Shown piece by piece: positions 24,881-37,190 of a DNA stretch of 64,000 nt. The first letter of the stretch is position 1. Each line of letters opens with the position of its first letter. The stretch is taken from assembly GCF_964204645.1 (NCBI RefSeq), contig NC_134030.1:7688278-7752277 (forward strand). Direction: 5' to 3'. The stretch comes from Tubulanus polymorphus. Its lineage: Eukaryota; Nemertea; Palaeonemertea; Tubulaniformes; Tubulanidae. The position numbers and the translations under genes were made by a program. The notes beneath the pieces are model-generated. The model was not told the origin of the DNA. It saw only the letters and a program-made list of their open reading frames with translations, and ran no database searches.

Positions 24881-25589
24881 TCGCTACCACGGCGATCGCA
24901 TGTCACAATGTGACATGTAATTTCTTACCGAATTACCCGCTAGAAATGTTTCTCACTAACATCTCATGTTTCTCTCATCTTTGTCAAGATGCATAAACGG
25001 TGCGTATTGACACCACCGAATGTATTATTTCTCTGTGTTCGATATCTTCACCGTTTATTTCTCTAAACCGTTTGCGACTTAATGAATTTAAGTTTTCATT
25101 CGGATGATTTTTTGAGAATGTTATGAAACAGATATACAATAATGTCGGCGTAAGGTGGGACTCGCCCAGATGCGCTGTTCTCGTGTTGGGGGCACAGACC
25201 TGACTACCATTACTATTTCAGATTGTTACTACTCTGTAAGAGTTTGCTACCAAAAATATCGAAGAACTCTCAAAACCAGAATGATTTCTAGTTCCATTTT
25301 TCTATCAAGCTATTCTCAAAGTGAAATTGTGGCAAGAACTACTACATTTGGAGAGACCAAGGTATTCGTATCAGGAAACATGACGTTGTTCGAAGTTGAT
25401 GACGAATGACTTGATGTTAAGGCTTTGAAACCATCGATTTTTGATGGTAGTAATAGAATGACGGAGTAATATCGTTAATATTTCTTTCTCAAACTATGCA
25501 ATGTTAACTGAAATTGTATATCTAATGAATATTGGTCCGTAAACTCTTTGACAACTCGCATACAAGTACGTCTTACGTAATTAGCGATG

Positions 25590-25960
25590 GCATTCTTAAC
25601 GAATATTATTTTTATTCCCGATCGGCCGGTCGTAATTCTAATGAATGTATATTCGCGTCCCAAACGGTGCCATTCGCGATGATCTGAAACTGATGGGTGC
25701 GTTGGGTTAAGATGACAAGTTTCCGTGAGATGTCATATCAAATTTGTCGACGGCCGACCCGTTTTCAAGAACTCGATTCTCCCGGGATAATGAGCGTGAA
25801 TTTATAATGCGCACATGAAAGGTAGTGGAAATGTGAACGGATGAAAGCCGCGGCGAAATGCTCGACTTGTTGCATAATTTTCATCATTCTATACCGGTCG
25901 GTTTCGAATTCGATTGAATATTTGATTAGAACGCCACGCGGTTGTGAATAATGAAAAAAA
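25590..25960. other. moderately CpG-rich patch
   Basis: Contains GCCGCGGCGAAATG near 25848 and CCCGATCGGCCGGTCG near 25617. No gene supported. Confidence 0.3.
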
Positions 25961-26456
25961 AAGAATGATATTCATGCCGCATCAGTTGAATACACATTGA
26001 TTTCTATAAAACTCTTGAAATATCGATGCGCATTTCATTTGATGCACATGTCCTATCTGACTATGTGGACTCTATCCATGATTATACCTAGTTAACCAGG
26101 ATTAAAAACTTAATGACCAGTTTTATACAGTAACAGAACTGTCAACTGTCTGCTTGTCAGGGACAGTCCCTGAAAATGCCTCACTGTCCTCACTGTTTTT
26201 TTATGCTATTGAAAATCTATTGCTGTCTCTGAAACTATATCTACTGTCCCTCTAAAAATTGTATCAATTATTCATTTTTCCTTATCGTACCACTGAAAAT
26301 TTACCCCATGTGGTAATTGATAGGTTGGCAGGTTTGCACTGAAAACTGGCCTAAAAACTGGACTGCGGAGTTAACTCAATTGATAGATAGTCGATTGATA
26401 GATAATTGAGAAGTGGAGCCTATTGGTTAGAATTTAAACTTGTATATGAAATCAGG

Positions 26457-26573
26457 CCCTGGGTCCAGTTTCACATAAAAGTTTAACTCTTAAATCGATT
26501 TAATTCCTTCGTTAATTCAGTTTATCTTAAATCGATTTAGGCCTTAATCCTTTTTGTGAAACTGGTACCTGGG
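26457..26573. mobile_element. miniature element with CCAGTTTCACA ends
   Basis: Left end CCCTGGGTCCAGTTTCACAT; right end as reverse complement CCCAGGTACCAGTTTCACAA. The interior holds two copies of the palindrome TTAAATCGATTTA (26490 and 26527). Related ends occur near 41.7 kb. A miniature inverted-repeat transposon is likely. Confidence 0.55.
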
Positions 26574-26839
26574 TTTAAACAGAATGGTCTAGCTTACTGG
26601 TAAAATGTTATATGTCCGTCGTTTGATCTAGTAGTAATGAGTCAGTTCAACTCTGAAATACAGGGGAGGTGGGTATGACCTGCACAAAGTCTGATGGCAC
26701 TCGCTTGATAATGATGAAGTTAAGGAAGTATTTGATGATGATTTCTGCGTATAAACCTGGCGGGCGATTTATGAATCTTTGACAGCGGCATATAATAAAA
26801 ACACCGCTTGACTGCTCACCGTTTGTGATGATGCGTTCC

Positions 26840-27340
26840 ACCTGGATAGTTTGAGTTTTACGTTAGCGCCATTAAAACAGACAGCGCGTACATGCATTGC
26901 GCCGCGTTCGAAAGTAACAGTATCCCCGACGGGCGCCGTTTACTGCAAGGTACACGCAATTATTACCAATAACTGGTTTACCGTGCATCTACCGTGACTG
27001 TCCCGGCGGAATGGTATTAAAAATCATCATATCTCGTTGTAGCCACCGCCGACGAAAGTTCGCCGCTCGCGATGCGTGCATTCGGGGATATTAATCTGCT
27101 GAACAGACATCGAAAAAATATGATTACCGTGTATTTTGTATAAAGGTGATGTTTGATTAGGCAAAATACATTGTATTGGCGTATTCCTCCCACGGGCTGC
27201 GCTCTCGGTTTTTCAGCGTATGAGTAGAATAATAAAAAAAGGTTACCGGTTTCTATTCGGGGACGGAAATTGAATTAATGCCATCGTTGCGGTTCCATTT
27301 AGAATAATCGAACTATTAACACTGTTCAGCAAAAACACGA
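26840..27340. other. CpG-dense patch
   Basis: CpG-rich with CCCCGACGGGCGCCG near 26922 and GCCGCTCGCGATGCG near 27061. No coding frame of note. Confidence 0.4.
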
Positions 27341-27389
27341 CGTCACGTGTTGTTAAACTTTTCCCCCATTACCGATCTAGAGGTCTACC

Positions 27390-27880
27390 TCGTTTTTAAA
27401 TGAAGCCACATCCGTCTTATCACCTTGAGTGGTGCCAGGGAGGTCAGGTGGTCAGTTACGCTCGAGTGTTTGCCGTAGCCTCGACGGAAATCGCGACGGT
27501 GCCCGATGGCGCCACCTTAATCACCGTGCTGGTGTCGGAGGTAAACACACTGCTGCAGTCGCGAGTCCCGAAGGTGCCGTTTTAATTGTATCCAATATTC
27601 ATGTTGAGGTACGGGCGGTTCTGGTAGTAATACTCTCCCGTCGGGGTCATTAGGCGTTTTACTCATTCAACGATTCTGATAATTTTATAAATATGTTAAT
27701 TATTCCGATGTTTGTATCGGCGTTTAATTCGATTTCCGCTCTGTACAGCATGCATTATGTATGCGCGCTGGTACGTCGGCGATCACCTAAATTTCCTTAA
27801 GTGATGGATCGATTCGCAAAGTGCGACGGAGTTTCGACGCTGCCGTTTCCAAAATAAATCTTGCGTCGATAAACAATTAA
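27390..27880. other. CpG-dense patch
   Basis: CpG-rich, with two overlapping plus-strand frames (27400-27585 and 27429-27653) in different phases, which mutually argue against coding. Nothing recognised. Confidence 0.35.
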
Positions 27881-28269
27881 TGTCCACGGGAATATTAGGC
27901 TCTCGTTCTGTAGTAAAAGTTCAATGATGAGTTTTTTTTAATCAGATCGCAAAGCGTTAGGAATCATCAAAACTACTCTTGGATTAAAGCCTATTTTCTG
28001 AATTTTTTGATTGCACAACCAACTGCACCGTCTAGCCTTAGTTCAGGGAAATTCTTTGCCTATTTTGCAACGCCCATCACTATCGTACAAATGACACAGT
28101 CTTATCTGATGCAGATGTTATGTGATTGGACTTTGTGTGAAGCCACGATCAGCGTTACGATAATATTTCGTTTTCAGCGACTGATATTCATAAAGGCTGG
28201 CGATATCGTGATATCATATCGTGGAAAGTTTGTGTCCGGTTGTTGTTCAAACAAAATCTGACTCACGCT

Positions 28270-28530
28270 TGCGAAAAGAAACGTCACTATTTATTGAGTT
28301 TGCCGGCTCTTCAGTCCATCAGCAATCTCTCGGGCCGCCACAGCCATTGTTGCTCGCGATTTCGTAAACGCACTGTATAAACGGAACTGGTTGAGTTTAC
28401 GGAATTGAGATAACGATTTGCTGTGTGTCCTATTCTCCGACGGCGACCTAAGGGACGTGGTTAATTTCCCCCAGTCCAGTCGGAGATAAATTAGTCGTCG
28501 GTTGGTGGTCTGTCCCGGGGTCAGGTAGGG
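28270..28530. other. CpG-containing patch
   Basis: Moderately CpG-rich. Minus-strand frames of 84 and 104 codons overlap at 28521-28545. Neither resembles a known protein. Confidence 0.3.
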
Positions 28531-28908
28531 CAAACCAGTCGGCAAACAGTCGATTGCATTGCCGGGATATCAAGTTTCTTAATTTGTGGCAATATTATCG
28601 TTTGCTTATTATCTGCACCAGGGCTATAAACGTTTCTCGTTTGCTGTGACATTTTTGTGCGCTGTATTGTGTGCCATTTCATCATTGTATTTATGGTATC
28701 TTCTGCTCTGACAAGATATACAATATAACAATTTGTCGACCAGCGAATGGTTCCTTTCAGACTTTGTTGTCTATGGCGAAGTCTTCTTCGATCTGGTGTA
28801 TATCGATTTTCCCAGCCCATGGAACTCTCGTTCATTTTCCCAAAATCAACTTTGATTTTCTCAATGAGGCTTAAGATTCATAGACCTCTTGTTTCATCTT
28901 GTTTTTAG

Positions 28909-29074
28909 TATTGCTTCCAGCTTCGTCAAATTATCAGCATGGTGTTATGTATAATCACGGTCAGTTCTGTAATACTGCCCGTGCACTCATCAATTATATT
29001 TCTGGATTTTATTGGTCGCTAGATGCACGGGGTAACTGGGTGAAATTAGTATTGACAACTTTGATGGATTTATG
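28909..29074 (+). CDS. weak exon candidate with splice sites on both sides
   Basis: TTTCATCTTGTTTTTAG ends at 28908 and GTATGT starts at 29075. The frame is open across all 166 bases and ends shortly after the donor, at the TGA at 29091. The translation includes NTARALINYISGFYWSLDARG followed by a hydrophobic stretch. No family recognised. The coincidence of acceptor, open frame and donor makes it worth a transcript check, but the chance rate for such trios in 64 kb is not low. Confidence 0.18.
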
Positions 29075-29092
29075 GTATGTACGTGATTTATG

Positions 29093-30347
29093 ATGGGGTC
29101 ACTAGAGAGAGAGTTTAATTCAAGATACACTATGTATTTTATCTGCCGATGAATTGTCGTAGGTTGACCATTCCTCAAGAATGAAATTAATAATTGGGGT
29201 TATGCTAATCTAGTTATGGTATCCATTCCAAGAAATGTCTTGGTGAGAAGTTCTTGTGACGTTTTAGCATAGGCCTTTGCTACCACCTGAAAAACGTTAA
29301 CTGGTTCTAGATTAAGCCATCTTTCATGATATACCAACGATTTACATTTTAATGTCCTGGATGATAATAACTCATTTCGTATCATATTCCCCCTTTTTTG
29401 TATGTAAATCAAAAAACATTGTCATTGTTACCAAAATAACAACACTCGATATTTGGAAAATTTTCTTGTACGATAACACTGAACTTTTGTGGTCTGGGCA
29501 AACGGATACAAGAATTTTGTCAAATGAAACTGCAGATGGCTGAATGTTTGCACGCGTTGATGTTGTTGGATTTTATTGGCGCGCACGGACCACAAACACC
29601 CACATCACCGTACATAACATAATTATCTCCTGTTCTAATGACTTAATGTAACAATTGGTTTGCCGGCGTATTCGTAATTGCCCGGGTACCTCCGAGTGGC
29701 CAGCAATCGCCCCGTGGTCCGGCGACTAATTACACCACCTTATAAATATTTGTCCTCCGCGATGTGATACGAATGGAAGAAATTTTCGTTGCTTGAAATT
29801 TTCACGTCTACGTTTTTCACGGCTGTGAACCGTTCTCAAAACGCTTCGAATAATTTTACTACTATTCTGCAATGATCTAACCGGTGCTAGTTAAGTTGCG
29901 ATATGTCGGTGGTGGCAGATTGATAATTCAACTTCGGGAACATTTCGAATCCAGTGGAAATATGGCGAGAATTCCGGCCGCAGGGAAGCATAATTAATTT
30001 TTACGTAGTTATTGGGTATTGAATAGGTAAAGTGACCACATGAGACAGGAAGGGCAAATAGGCTTGATTGTAACCGTTAGAAGTACAGTGTAGCACTGGA
30101 ACAGGCTAATTGATCAGATATGCTAATCACTAGCGTGTTGTGGTCACTCGACCACTCGGGAATTTGTGGGAATGGGCTCGGAATACTGATTGAAAGGTGC
30201 GAGGCTCATATTGCGTGGTTGCTTGAAGTAATATATCATCCTCTGCTATGTCTAAGTTCTATTTCATGCAAACCATTCAGTAGAAGATGCTAAGTTTGCT
30301 GAAATTGTTGGAAATTTGAGGGGTCCTCACCAAGAATACAGAAGTGG
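29093..30347. other. mixed AT-rich and mildly CpG-rich sequence
   Basis: No repeat ends, RNA genes or coding frames that I can support. A CpG-richer part lies around 29570-30000. Confidence 0.4.
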
Positions 30348-30484
30348 TTAGGGTATGTCACTTCAGGACTGAGTAAGTGAGGGAGGAGGGGATGACGTCA
30401 CACCGGAAGTGACATATCCAAAATGGCAGCCGGAAATGACGCCCTCCCCCCTCACTCACTCTGCCCTGAAGTAACATATCCTAA
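30348..30484. mobile_element. miniature element with TTAGGATATGT ends and regulatory-like core
   Basis: Inverted ends of almost 50 bases: left TTAGGGTATGTCACTTCAGG, right as reverse complement TTAGGATATGTTACTTCAGG, each continuing through GTGAGGG-type sequence. The core carries TGACGTCA (a full CRE palindrome), ACCGGAAGTGAC (ETS-like), AAAATGGC (YY1-like) and CCGGAAATGACG. No coding capacity. Confidence 0.6.
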
Positions 30485-31670
30485 TTGCTTACAGAATTTC
30501 TTACAGGGCTATATCTCGTTGAAGTAATTTTAGTATGTTTGAAAACCCTGTATCACTGATGCTTCGAGCACGTAGATACAATTCTTGAACTAGACCAATT
30601 TTTATGAGTAAACAGAGAGAAAAATGAAATTGGCACTGTGATCAGCGTTATTAGGTTCTGTGTAGGCTTACATACCGTATTTGGCCTGTAGGTATGATGC
30701 AGCCTCCATTTTGGTGTTGCAAATACTCGCTAGGTCCAGTCTGGATTTGACCCTGTAAATGGAGGGGGTTGTTGTTCTGGAGGCATCGTCCTAGTCATCG
30801 AATGATGGAGTCGTACGCGGTATTTTTTACAACGATGATTATGATGTTGGATATCGGAAATAAGACAAACTTATATTCGTTGTTGTATTCCCAAGTGTAC
30901 ATTTAGTATTCATAGCTTTGTGCCGTACCTGCCAGGTCAATAATAGGACCTGTCATTGGCAACTGTTTGTAATAACTGTTTTAGCAATCCTCGCTGTCTA
31001 TACGTACGTGAATATACATTCTGCGTCGAACGAAATTGTCTCTATGTCCACCTTGAAGGTGTGTGTCCGGAATAGTAATAACGCAATAAAAACACGCATG
31101 TAAAACGCGCTAGTCATATTGCTTTTTCACGTTTTTACTACCTTGGATGAAAACTAGATCCCTACCCTGGCTCAGGGAGTTCGAACTTTTCTCATAGGTA
31201 GGGAGTTCACAGCAAGAGCTGCTAACTGTTCCTGAGTTTCAGTATTTGTTACTAACTACAAATACTGGTTGGATTTGTTTGATGCATTCAGAAATGAGTA
31301 GGAAAGATGTTATTGCAGGTCTTACTGTTGATTACTGATTAATTTGAAAATTTTTTCACATTTCCATGAAATGTATCTGAAAACTATTCAATTTGTTTCT
31401 GATAGCACTTTTCGCAGGTTGGCAGCCTTGACCTTAGATTCTTGCTGACAATGCTGATAAGAACAACGATGGCTATGGAGGTATCATTCTTTTAACTTAA
31501 CCATATTTCTTTATCTTAATCTGCAATACTGCTTAAGCGAAATACTATCTGAGAACTACCTGAGAAATCCATCAAAATCAACAATTCCGACGTTCTGAAT
31601 GGTTAACACGTTCTGAAAGAACAAAGTTACTGGCTTTAGCTGCTCTGAAGAAATTCTCAGCCCAGTAGTT
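30485..31670. other. mostly AT-rich, nothing supported
   Basis: The frame at 30918-31103 includes a hydrophobic stretch (LFVITVLAILAVYTYV) but has no ATG at its start. No other feature recognised. Confidence 0.35.
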
Positions 31671-31799
31671 AACCTTTATTTGTCAATATGGCTGCCGTCG
31701 ATGTGTGCTATGCATTTCTGTCTGACCAGAATATCTATCGATGGCATCTTTCGAAAAATGCTGTGCTTTTCGCCATCGTATTCACTAATGAACCAGGTA

Positions 31800-32030
31800 T
31801 CTGCGCGCAGCGGCCAATCCTTACGGCGGTATCGACTGACAGCGGCTATTGGTAATCCAATCGTGCCCGGACGACCGGTCAATCATACGTTCTGAATGGT
31901 CAATTTCTGTCGCCCGATAACAAATTCTCCAGGTATTCTATGCGGTAATCAGGTACGCGTGACGGTAATTGGTTGAAGGTGAACGGGCGACTGGACGCAC
32001 CCCGGGGGACGCCGCGTACTTGAGCATATC
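31800..32030. other. CpG-dense patch
   Basis: CpG-rich (CCCCGGGGGACGCCGCG near 31999). Open frames on both strands overlap here at 31676-31895. Confidence 0.35.
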
Positions 32031-32557
32031 ACCTACCCTACCTTACTGGCCGATTCAATAAAGGTATATGCAAATAGTTTGCAGATCGAATTTCCGACTG
32101 GTTAGTCAATTGCGACAGGAAATCATCTCTCACTAATGACTTGCCGTCGCTGGCTCGTGGTCACTTTACGCTGGACACTTTATTTGATTTTTGCTCATCA
32201 GTAGTCTTTTTCCAGTTTCACCGCCGCGGCGGTCTTCGCTTGCGGCTATTCGTTCCATCAAAATTGTCGGCGGTAAGAAAATACCTACTGACAATGTAAT
32301 AAGAAAAGAAAAAATTTCGAACAACAAAAGGATGGTCTTCTGAGGCCCAGGGCCTTGCAGAGACGGATCTAGGTAAAGAAAAACCATTTCCCGGATAAAG
32401 CAGCCATGTCGTAAGATTTTGAAGAAATGCATATCGGCCAATAGATGCAAATTGCGCGAGGATAAGCATCAAATTTGCAGGATTTAACTATGTCTTGACA
32501 AAGAGGGTAATCTCGTGGGAAGGCAGGTGCCCAAACCCCTGAGACCACTCCCTTAAT

Positions 32558-32613
32558 CTAACGATCAAATCATAACTTCAACTTAACAGCTTAAATTATG
32601 ATTTGATCGTTAG
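32558..32613. repeat. perfect 18-bp inverted repeat (hairpin)
   Basis: CTAACGATCAAATCATAA at 32558-32575 is the exact reverse complement of 32596-32613, with a 20-base loop. Possibly a tiny mobile element or a structured transcript segment. Confidence 0.8.
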
Positions 32614-32679
32614 GCTTTTTGAAGATATAACCCATGAATTTTACAGAGTTTCACGATTATCGCGAAACCATTTATGAAA

Positions 32680-33260
32680 AATATCGCTTAACAGAGATAT
32701 CTTGTCATCGGCTAGTAACTCTGGCGCCATCGTCGCCCGCACCGCCATCATCTTAATTTGTTTGTGCGCTGATGAATCTCAAATCGTCGATAAAATTACC
32801 TGCAATCGATGGCAACGCACGTCGGAAATTTGCCATAAATTCGCGGACGCTCGTTGAAAAATGGCAGTGATTTACGCGGTATTCATCGACGCCGCGATTT
32901 CTTTGCATATTCAATTACGGTAAGGTGACTCGGTGATTAACCTGCGCGCGCGCGGTAGCGACGACGACCGGCAGAAGAGTTTGCGTAAGCTTCGTTCCGC
33001 GGATAGAGGAGTCATCGTGCGGTATCGCGTTCCAGGTAGATAGATACCGGCGTTGATTGCTCGAGTGGCAATCGTAACAAACGCTCTCATCAACGTATCC
33101 GATGCTGCGGCGCCGATGAATATTGAACGGGATTACCAGCGCAGATGATGCTCTTCTCGTGTGGCTGTAACTTCTGCCTACTTCAGACTAGACACACATT
33201 GATATTATCTTTGCCGAAAGGGCCTATAATTTGTAGTGATCGCGAGCCCGACCCAAACGT
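32680..33260. other. CpG-dense patch
   Basis: CpG-rich, with GCGCGCGCGGTAGCGACGACG near 32944. Short minus-strand frame, no recognised product. Confidence 0.4.
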
Positions 33261-33689
33261 GGACTGCCAAATCGTCCGTGCCAATGTCTGAAAGCTGAAA
33301 TGCGATTTATCTTGCATTCTATTAACATCAACATCGTTTAATTGTAGTTTCAAGTTAAAAAGCTTCCAGTCACCCCCATAAAAAGTTGCCAGGACAGTTT
33401 CACTTTAGAGTAAGAAAATGAAAAATACTTTGAAGGTAAACTAGATTTTTTTATAAGTAACTTTCGCTACTAGTATATAGTAGGGTGATTAGGTTAATGA
33501 GTGTTAGTTTCATCTCATAGAGTATAAGTTATTTCATGTCGAATATTAACTTGAGAATCGTGGAATAGGCCCCAAGTCTATGGATGAGCCCTGCCTACCC
33601 CGGGAATGTTAGTGTTGAAATCTTGTACACTCATGTCTCTGATGCATAGTTTTGATTCATGCCTGGCACTTTTCCCTTACATCATCGCT

Positions 33690-34260
33690 CTCGAAGTTCT
33701 CGTCGGGTGCGCTGTGGTAAATAAGGTGATTATCATATCGCCCTCGGCATTTTGTCATTATCACAAAGGACGAGAAAAATTGCATCCGGAATTCGATAAG
33801 TCAAATAACTTATTGAAATTTTATTCGGTGTCTTTACGTTTTAAACAAGGTAAAATCAGATCCGCCTGAATTTCAAATCGCCGCGTAATAAAGAAAGTAG
33901 GTAAGGGAAAAATGGAATACATCGCGCTGCTTTAAGTTGTTTTATCACTCGGTATCGGTGACGAGATTAACTCGCGTTTTCGTGATGCCGCGAATAATCT
34001 CGTCCGATACGTCAGCAGAAATAAAGGTGAATTTTTCGTTCGGCGGAATTAGATTGCGAATTTGAAACGTCTTGAAATAGGTTGACTCTGCCGTTGATTA
34101 CTTGAGTACCAGCCTTAAGAAACGTTCTCATCAATCTGATTGTCACTGAAATCGTGGCGTCGCATTTTAAATTCCGGTTTTTTTGAACACGCGGCAGTGA
34201 AGACAGTGCAGGTAGATTGTGGTGGAGATATCCCAATGCTGAGCGGTTGACTCTCGTATT
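33690..34260. other. CpG-containing patch
   Basis: Moderate CpG density, with GATTAACTCGCGTTTTCGTG near 33964. No gene supported. Confidence 0.3.
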
Positions 34261-34775
34261 CACACTGCTACTCTTTCCTTTCAAATCCCGAGAAACGGAG
34301 TAAATTTTTTCATCAATTTTCCCTGAAATTCAACTTTCCCTAAAACTTTTCTTCGACATTTCTCAGTAATTTGCCTAGTGAACTATTGTTAGGCTGCTAG
34401 CTTCTTAAAGAGTAGCTCCCTACGTTGCCCTTTGACAAAATACCGGGAACAAGAACCAGAATCTAAACATTTTTCAAGATTGTTTGACAGATTTTGTGTG
34501 GTCTTGCCCTGTAGCGGTGAAGTTTTACTACTTTGTATATTTATCATTTTGTCATTATACACACACCATAAACTTCTTACATAACTTGTTTGATTACAAC
34601 ATGTTTTTTCAACGTTTTATGACCATAATATCATAAAATATGCACCGATCATTTCGAATTGATTATACGTAATTCTTTGACAACTTTAACCCCTTCCCTT
34701 CCAGTTCCTATAATCAGTAGTTAGAGGAAATTGGCTTAAATCGAGCATACTATGATATGATAAGTGACATGATAT

Positions 34776-35041
34776 GACTATAGCCGTGATATCACTCGAT
34801 TTTTTTTGCTATAGGCCAAATTTTGTCGGGATCAGGCCCGAGGCAAATTTTTGCATTTGGGGAAATGATTGCATTTGAACTGGTTCTGTAAGTGGCTTAC
34901 TTTGAGCATTGTTTAGTATCAAGCGGCTGAGTGTTTTGCATGTGAGCCCCCTCTCTAATTAGGCATGGGCAAAATTTGACTCTGGCCTGATCTGTGCCAA
35001 TTTTGTCCAGGCCAAATCGTCTCCGTGTGATCTCGGCCAAT
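34776..35041. mobile_element. GGCC-rich miniature element, copy F3 (two pieces)
   Basis: Piece 1 (34776-34855) starts CTATAGCCGTGATATCAC and includes GGGATCAGGCCCGAGGC. Piece 2 (34955-35041) matches the 55.7 kb copy through TTTGACTCTGGCCTGATC and ends near GTGTGATCTCGGCC. About 100 unrelated bases lie between them. Confidence 0.5.
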
Positions 35042-36539
35042 GGTTATTGCAGCGAGGAAGCTAGATGAATCAAAGGAAAAACTTCTCAGAATTTTTCCGC
35101 ATTACCGGGTATTGATGTTTCTTTATGAAAGTATTGCTTGTTTTTTTTTCCTCGCGGAACTATATGATAAGCACTGCCTACGTGGAGAAATGGTTCTTTC
35201 ACATAGATGATGTTGACATTAAAAGGGGTGGTTGAATAGATTTATGGCAAAGTTGACCTTATGCAGTTTCGTAGTACGGCAACATTTGCACCTTGACTGC
35301 AAGTAATTATGCGTAATTTGCTGCATTTGATCGAGGAAAATGAGCACCATATATCATAGTTTTAATGGTAGCATTTCGGATCGGGCCACAAGGTGCGTAT
35401 ATACTCAAACGTTTATTAATGGGAGGTAAATATCAGAAAATATCAAATGTTAATCGCCGTCAAAAGTGACCTACTTCATCAAGTGAACGTTGGAAGAATT
35501 AATGTGATTTTGGTTTCGACAGGCTGTTGTGTACGTGTCAAAAGATATCAGCAGATATGGGAAAATGAAAAAAGGTCACATTTAGATTCGCTCTGCGTTT
35601 TCATGTGCTCTGGCACAAATCTACGAAAGTGTCAGACGTCAAATTTGAGGACTTTCGCCGTTGTAAATAAACTATAATTTTGTACGCAGTTTTTAGTATT
35701 TACGACTTAGACGCGCGTTTGTTTGAGAAACGTGAAAAAATGAACCACTGTTTGCACTAAAAACAAATGATCTATGCGTAATTACTGTATAAGGTATGTC
35801 GACCTGTTGATGTACAATGCTTGGGAAAACAAACCAAGTTTCTAAGTGCAAGGATACCATATATTGTACGACGTAACCTGTTCGTTCGTCCTCGGTGGCT
35901 AAAAAATATTCACCAAATCTGCTATTGCCGCTGCTGCCACTTGCTAAGAGAAAAGTGCTACAATAATTTTTCTATGAAAATCTATGAAAGAAGATCTGTA
36001 GCTTTATAGATAGAATTACAGTCTTATTACTTATAGGCTACATGTAGTAATGATGAAACAGGGTAGATTATGTGAGATGCATGTTGATCGCTTATAAGGC
36101 AAGTTGCGAAATTCATATCTCAGCTTTTCCTATCTATGGTTTAGTCAGACACACTTATCAACTGCATGGTCCAAACAGGAGGTTATCTCGAAGCTTTTCT
36201 ATTGTGGTATCATAATCAACCTGACCACGACTGCTATAAGAGAGTAGTTTCTACTTTGTTTAAGTATTTAACTACTCTGAAAAATTACAAAATACTATCA
36301 AAATCAGAATTGTTTTCAGTTCATTTTCAATTAAACCCCTATTTTTGATGTCAAATTATTCTCATATAAGGTGTAAACTGCAATTGAGCGATATCAGGTA
36401 GTCAGGTCTGAACAAGTAGTATATCAAAGCTAGATCAAACTAAGATTTTTCCAAATCGTTACTAGGCCTAGATACGTGTACTTCTGTTGTCACAGCTTTG
36501 ATATTCTCAAGACAGATATCCTTGAATCATGCAGGTATA
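35042..36539. other. AT-rich stretch, nothing recognised
   Basis: Short frames only, no repeat ends or RNA genes recognised. Confidence 0.45.
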
Positions 36540-37190
36540 ATATCTGCAGGAATCGTTATTCCGATTGGACGAATGATTGATCGAACATTGATTGAACGAT
36601 CTTCGATGGACCGGGGTGAAAAACTTTTTGAACTTCTCGCGCCTCAAGTCCGACGACGAGCGATTGTTTACTTATGACCGCTCACCGGACGACTTGTCCG
36701 AACCGGGAAAACAGGCGAGATTGATCGCGAACCGATCGACGACGACGACGCAGATATCGCTGATAGAATGAATCGCGGTTCACAGGTCAGTCGAGTTGTC
36801 GTGTCCGAACGTCCCGCAATCGCAACGCTGACAACCATTTGTTGAACGATCGGGTCAGCGTGCCGACGCAGATTCTCGTCGGGGCCGGATATCGGTTACG
36901 TCGTCGACGCGGTGATCACCGGGACCCGCGAAATCATCCGCGCAGACAAATCTATAAACTTCCTGATTAAGTCAACAATTGACGACGTCGCGAAATTTCT
37001 CTTCCGATTTGCGGTCGTGTCGGTTTTTGATCAATTTTTCCGATATAGTTAATCAAGTCGACGGCTGGCTCGCGGTAACGACGACAAAGCGCCGGGGCCC
37101 GTTAGTTTCACGGTGGGTTTGTTAGGGAAAACGAACGAACGAACGGCGGCGAAGAAGAAGTTTGATACATCGCACGCGGGTCACGGGTCA
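36540..37190. other. CpG-dense patch
   Basis: One of the strongest CpG blocks, with repeated CGACGACGACGACG (36738), TCGTCGACGCGG (36900) and GCGCCGGGGCCCG (37089). Despite the low stop density there is no long frame. A regulatory island is possible. Confidence 0.45.

Noticed and set aside
28521-28835. 104-codon minus-strand frame with ATG start
   Set aside because: No recognisable family; several frames of about 100 codons are expected by chance in 64 kb. Other frames overlap it on the plus strand.
30918-31103. Frame with a hydrophobic stretch resembling a signal anchor
   Set aside because: No ATG before the hydrophobic stretch, and the upstream in-frame codon is a stop without a usable acceptor.
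31676-31882. Minus frame containing IAHIDGSHI, similar to the D-G-x-H-I word of PIF/Harbinger transposases
   Set aside because: Only one short motif matches, the frame stops four codons later, and no other transposase motif or terminal repeat is nearby.
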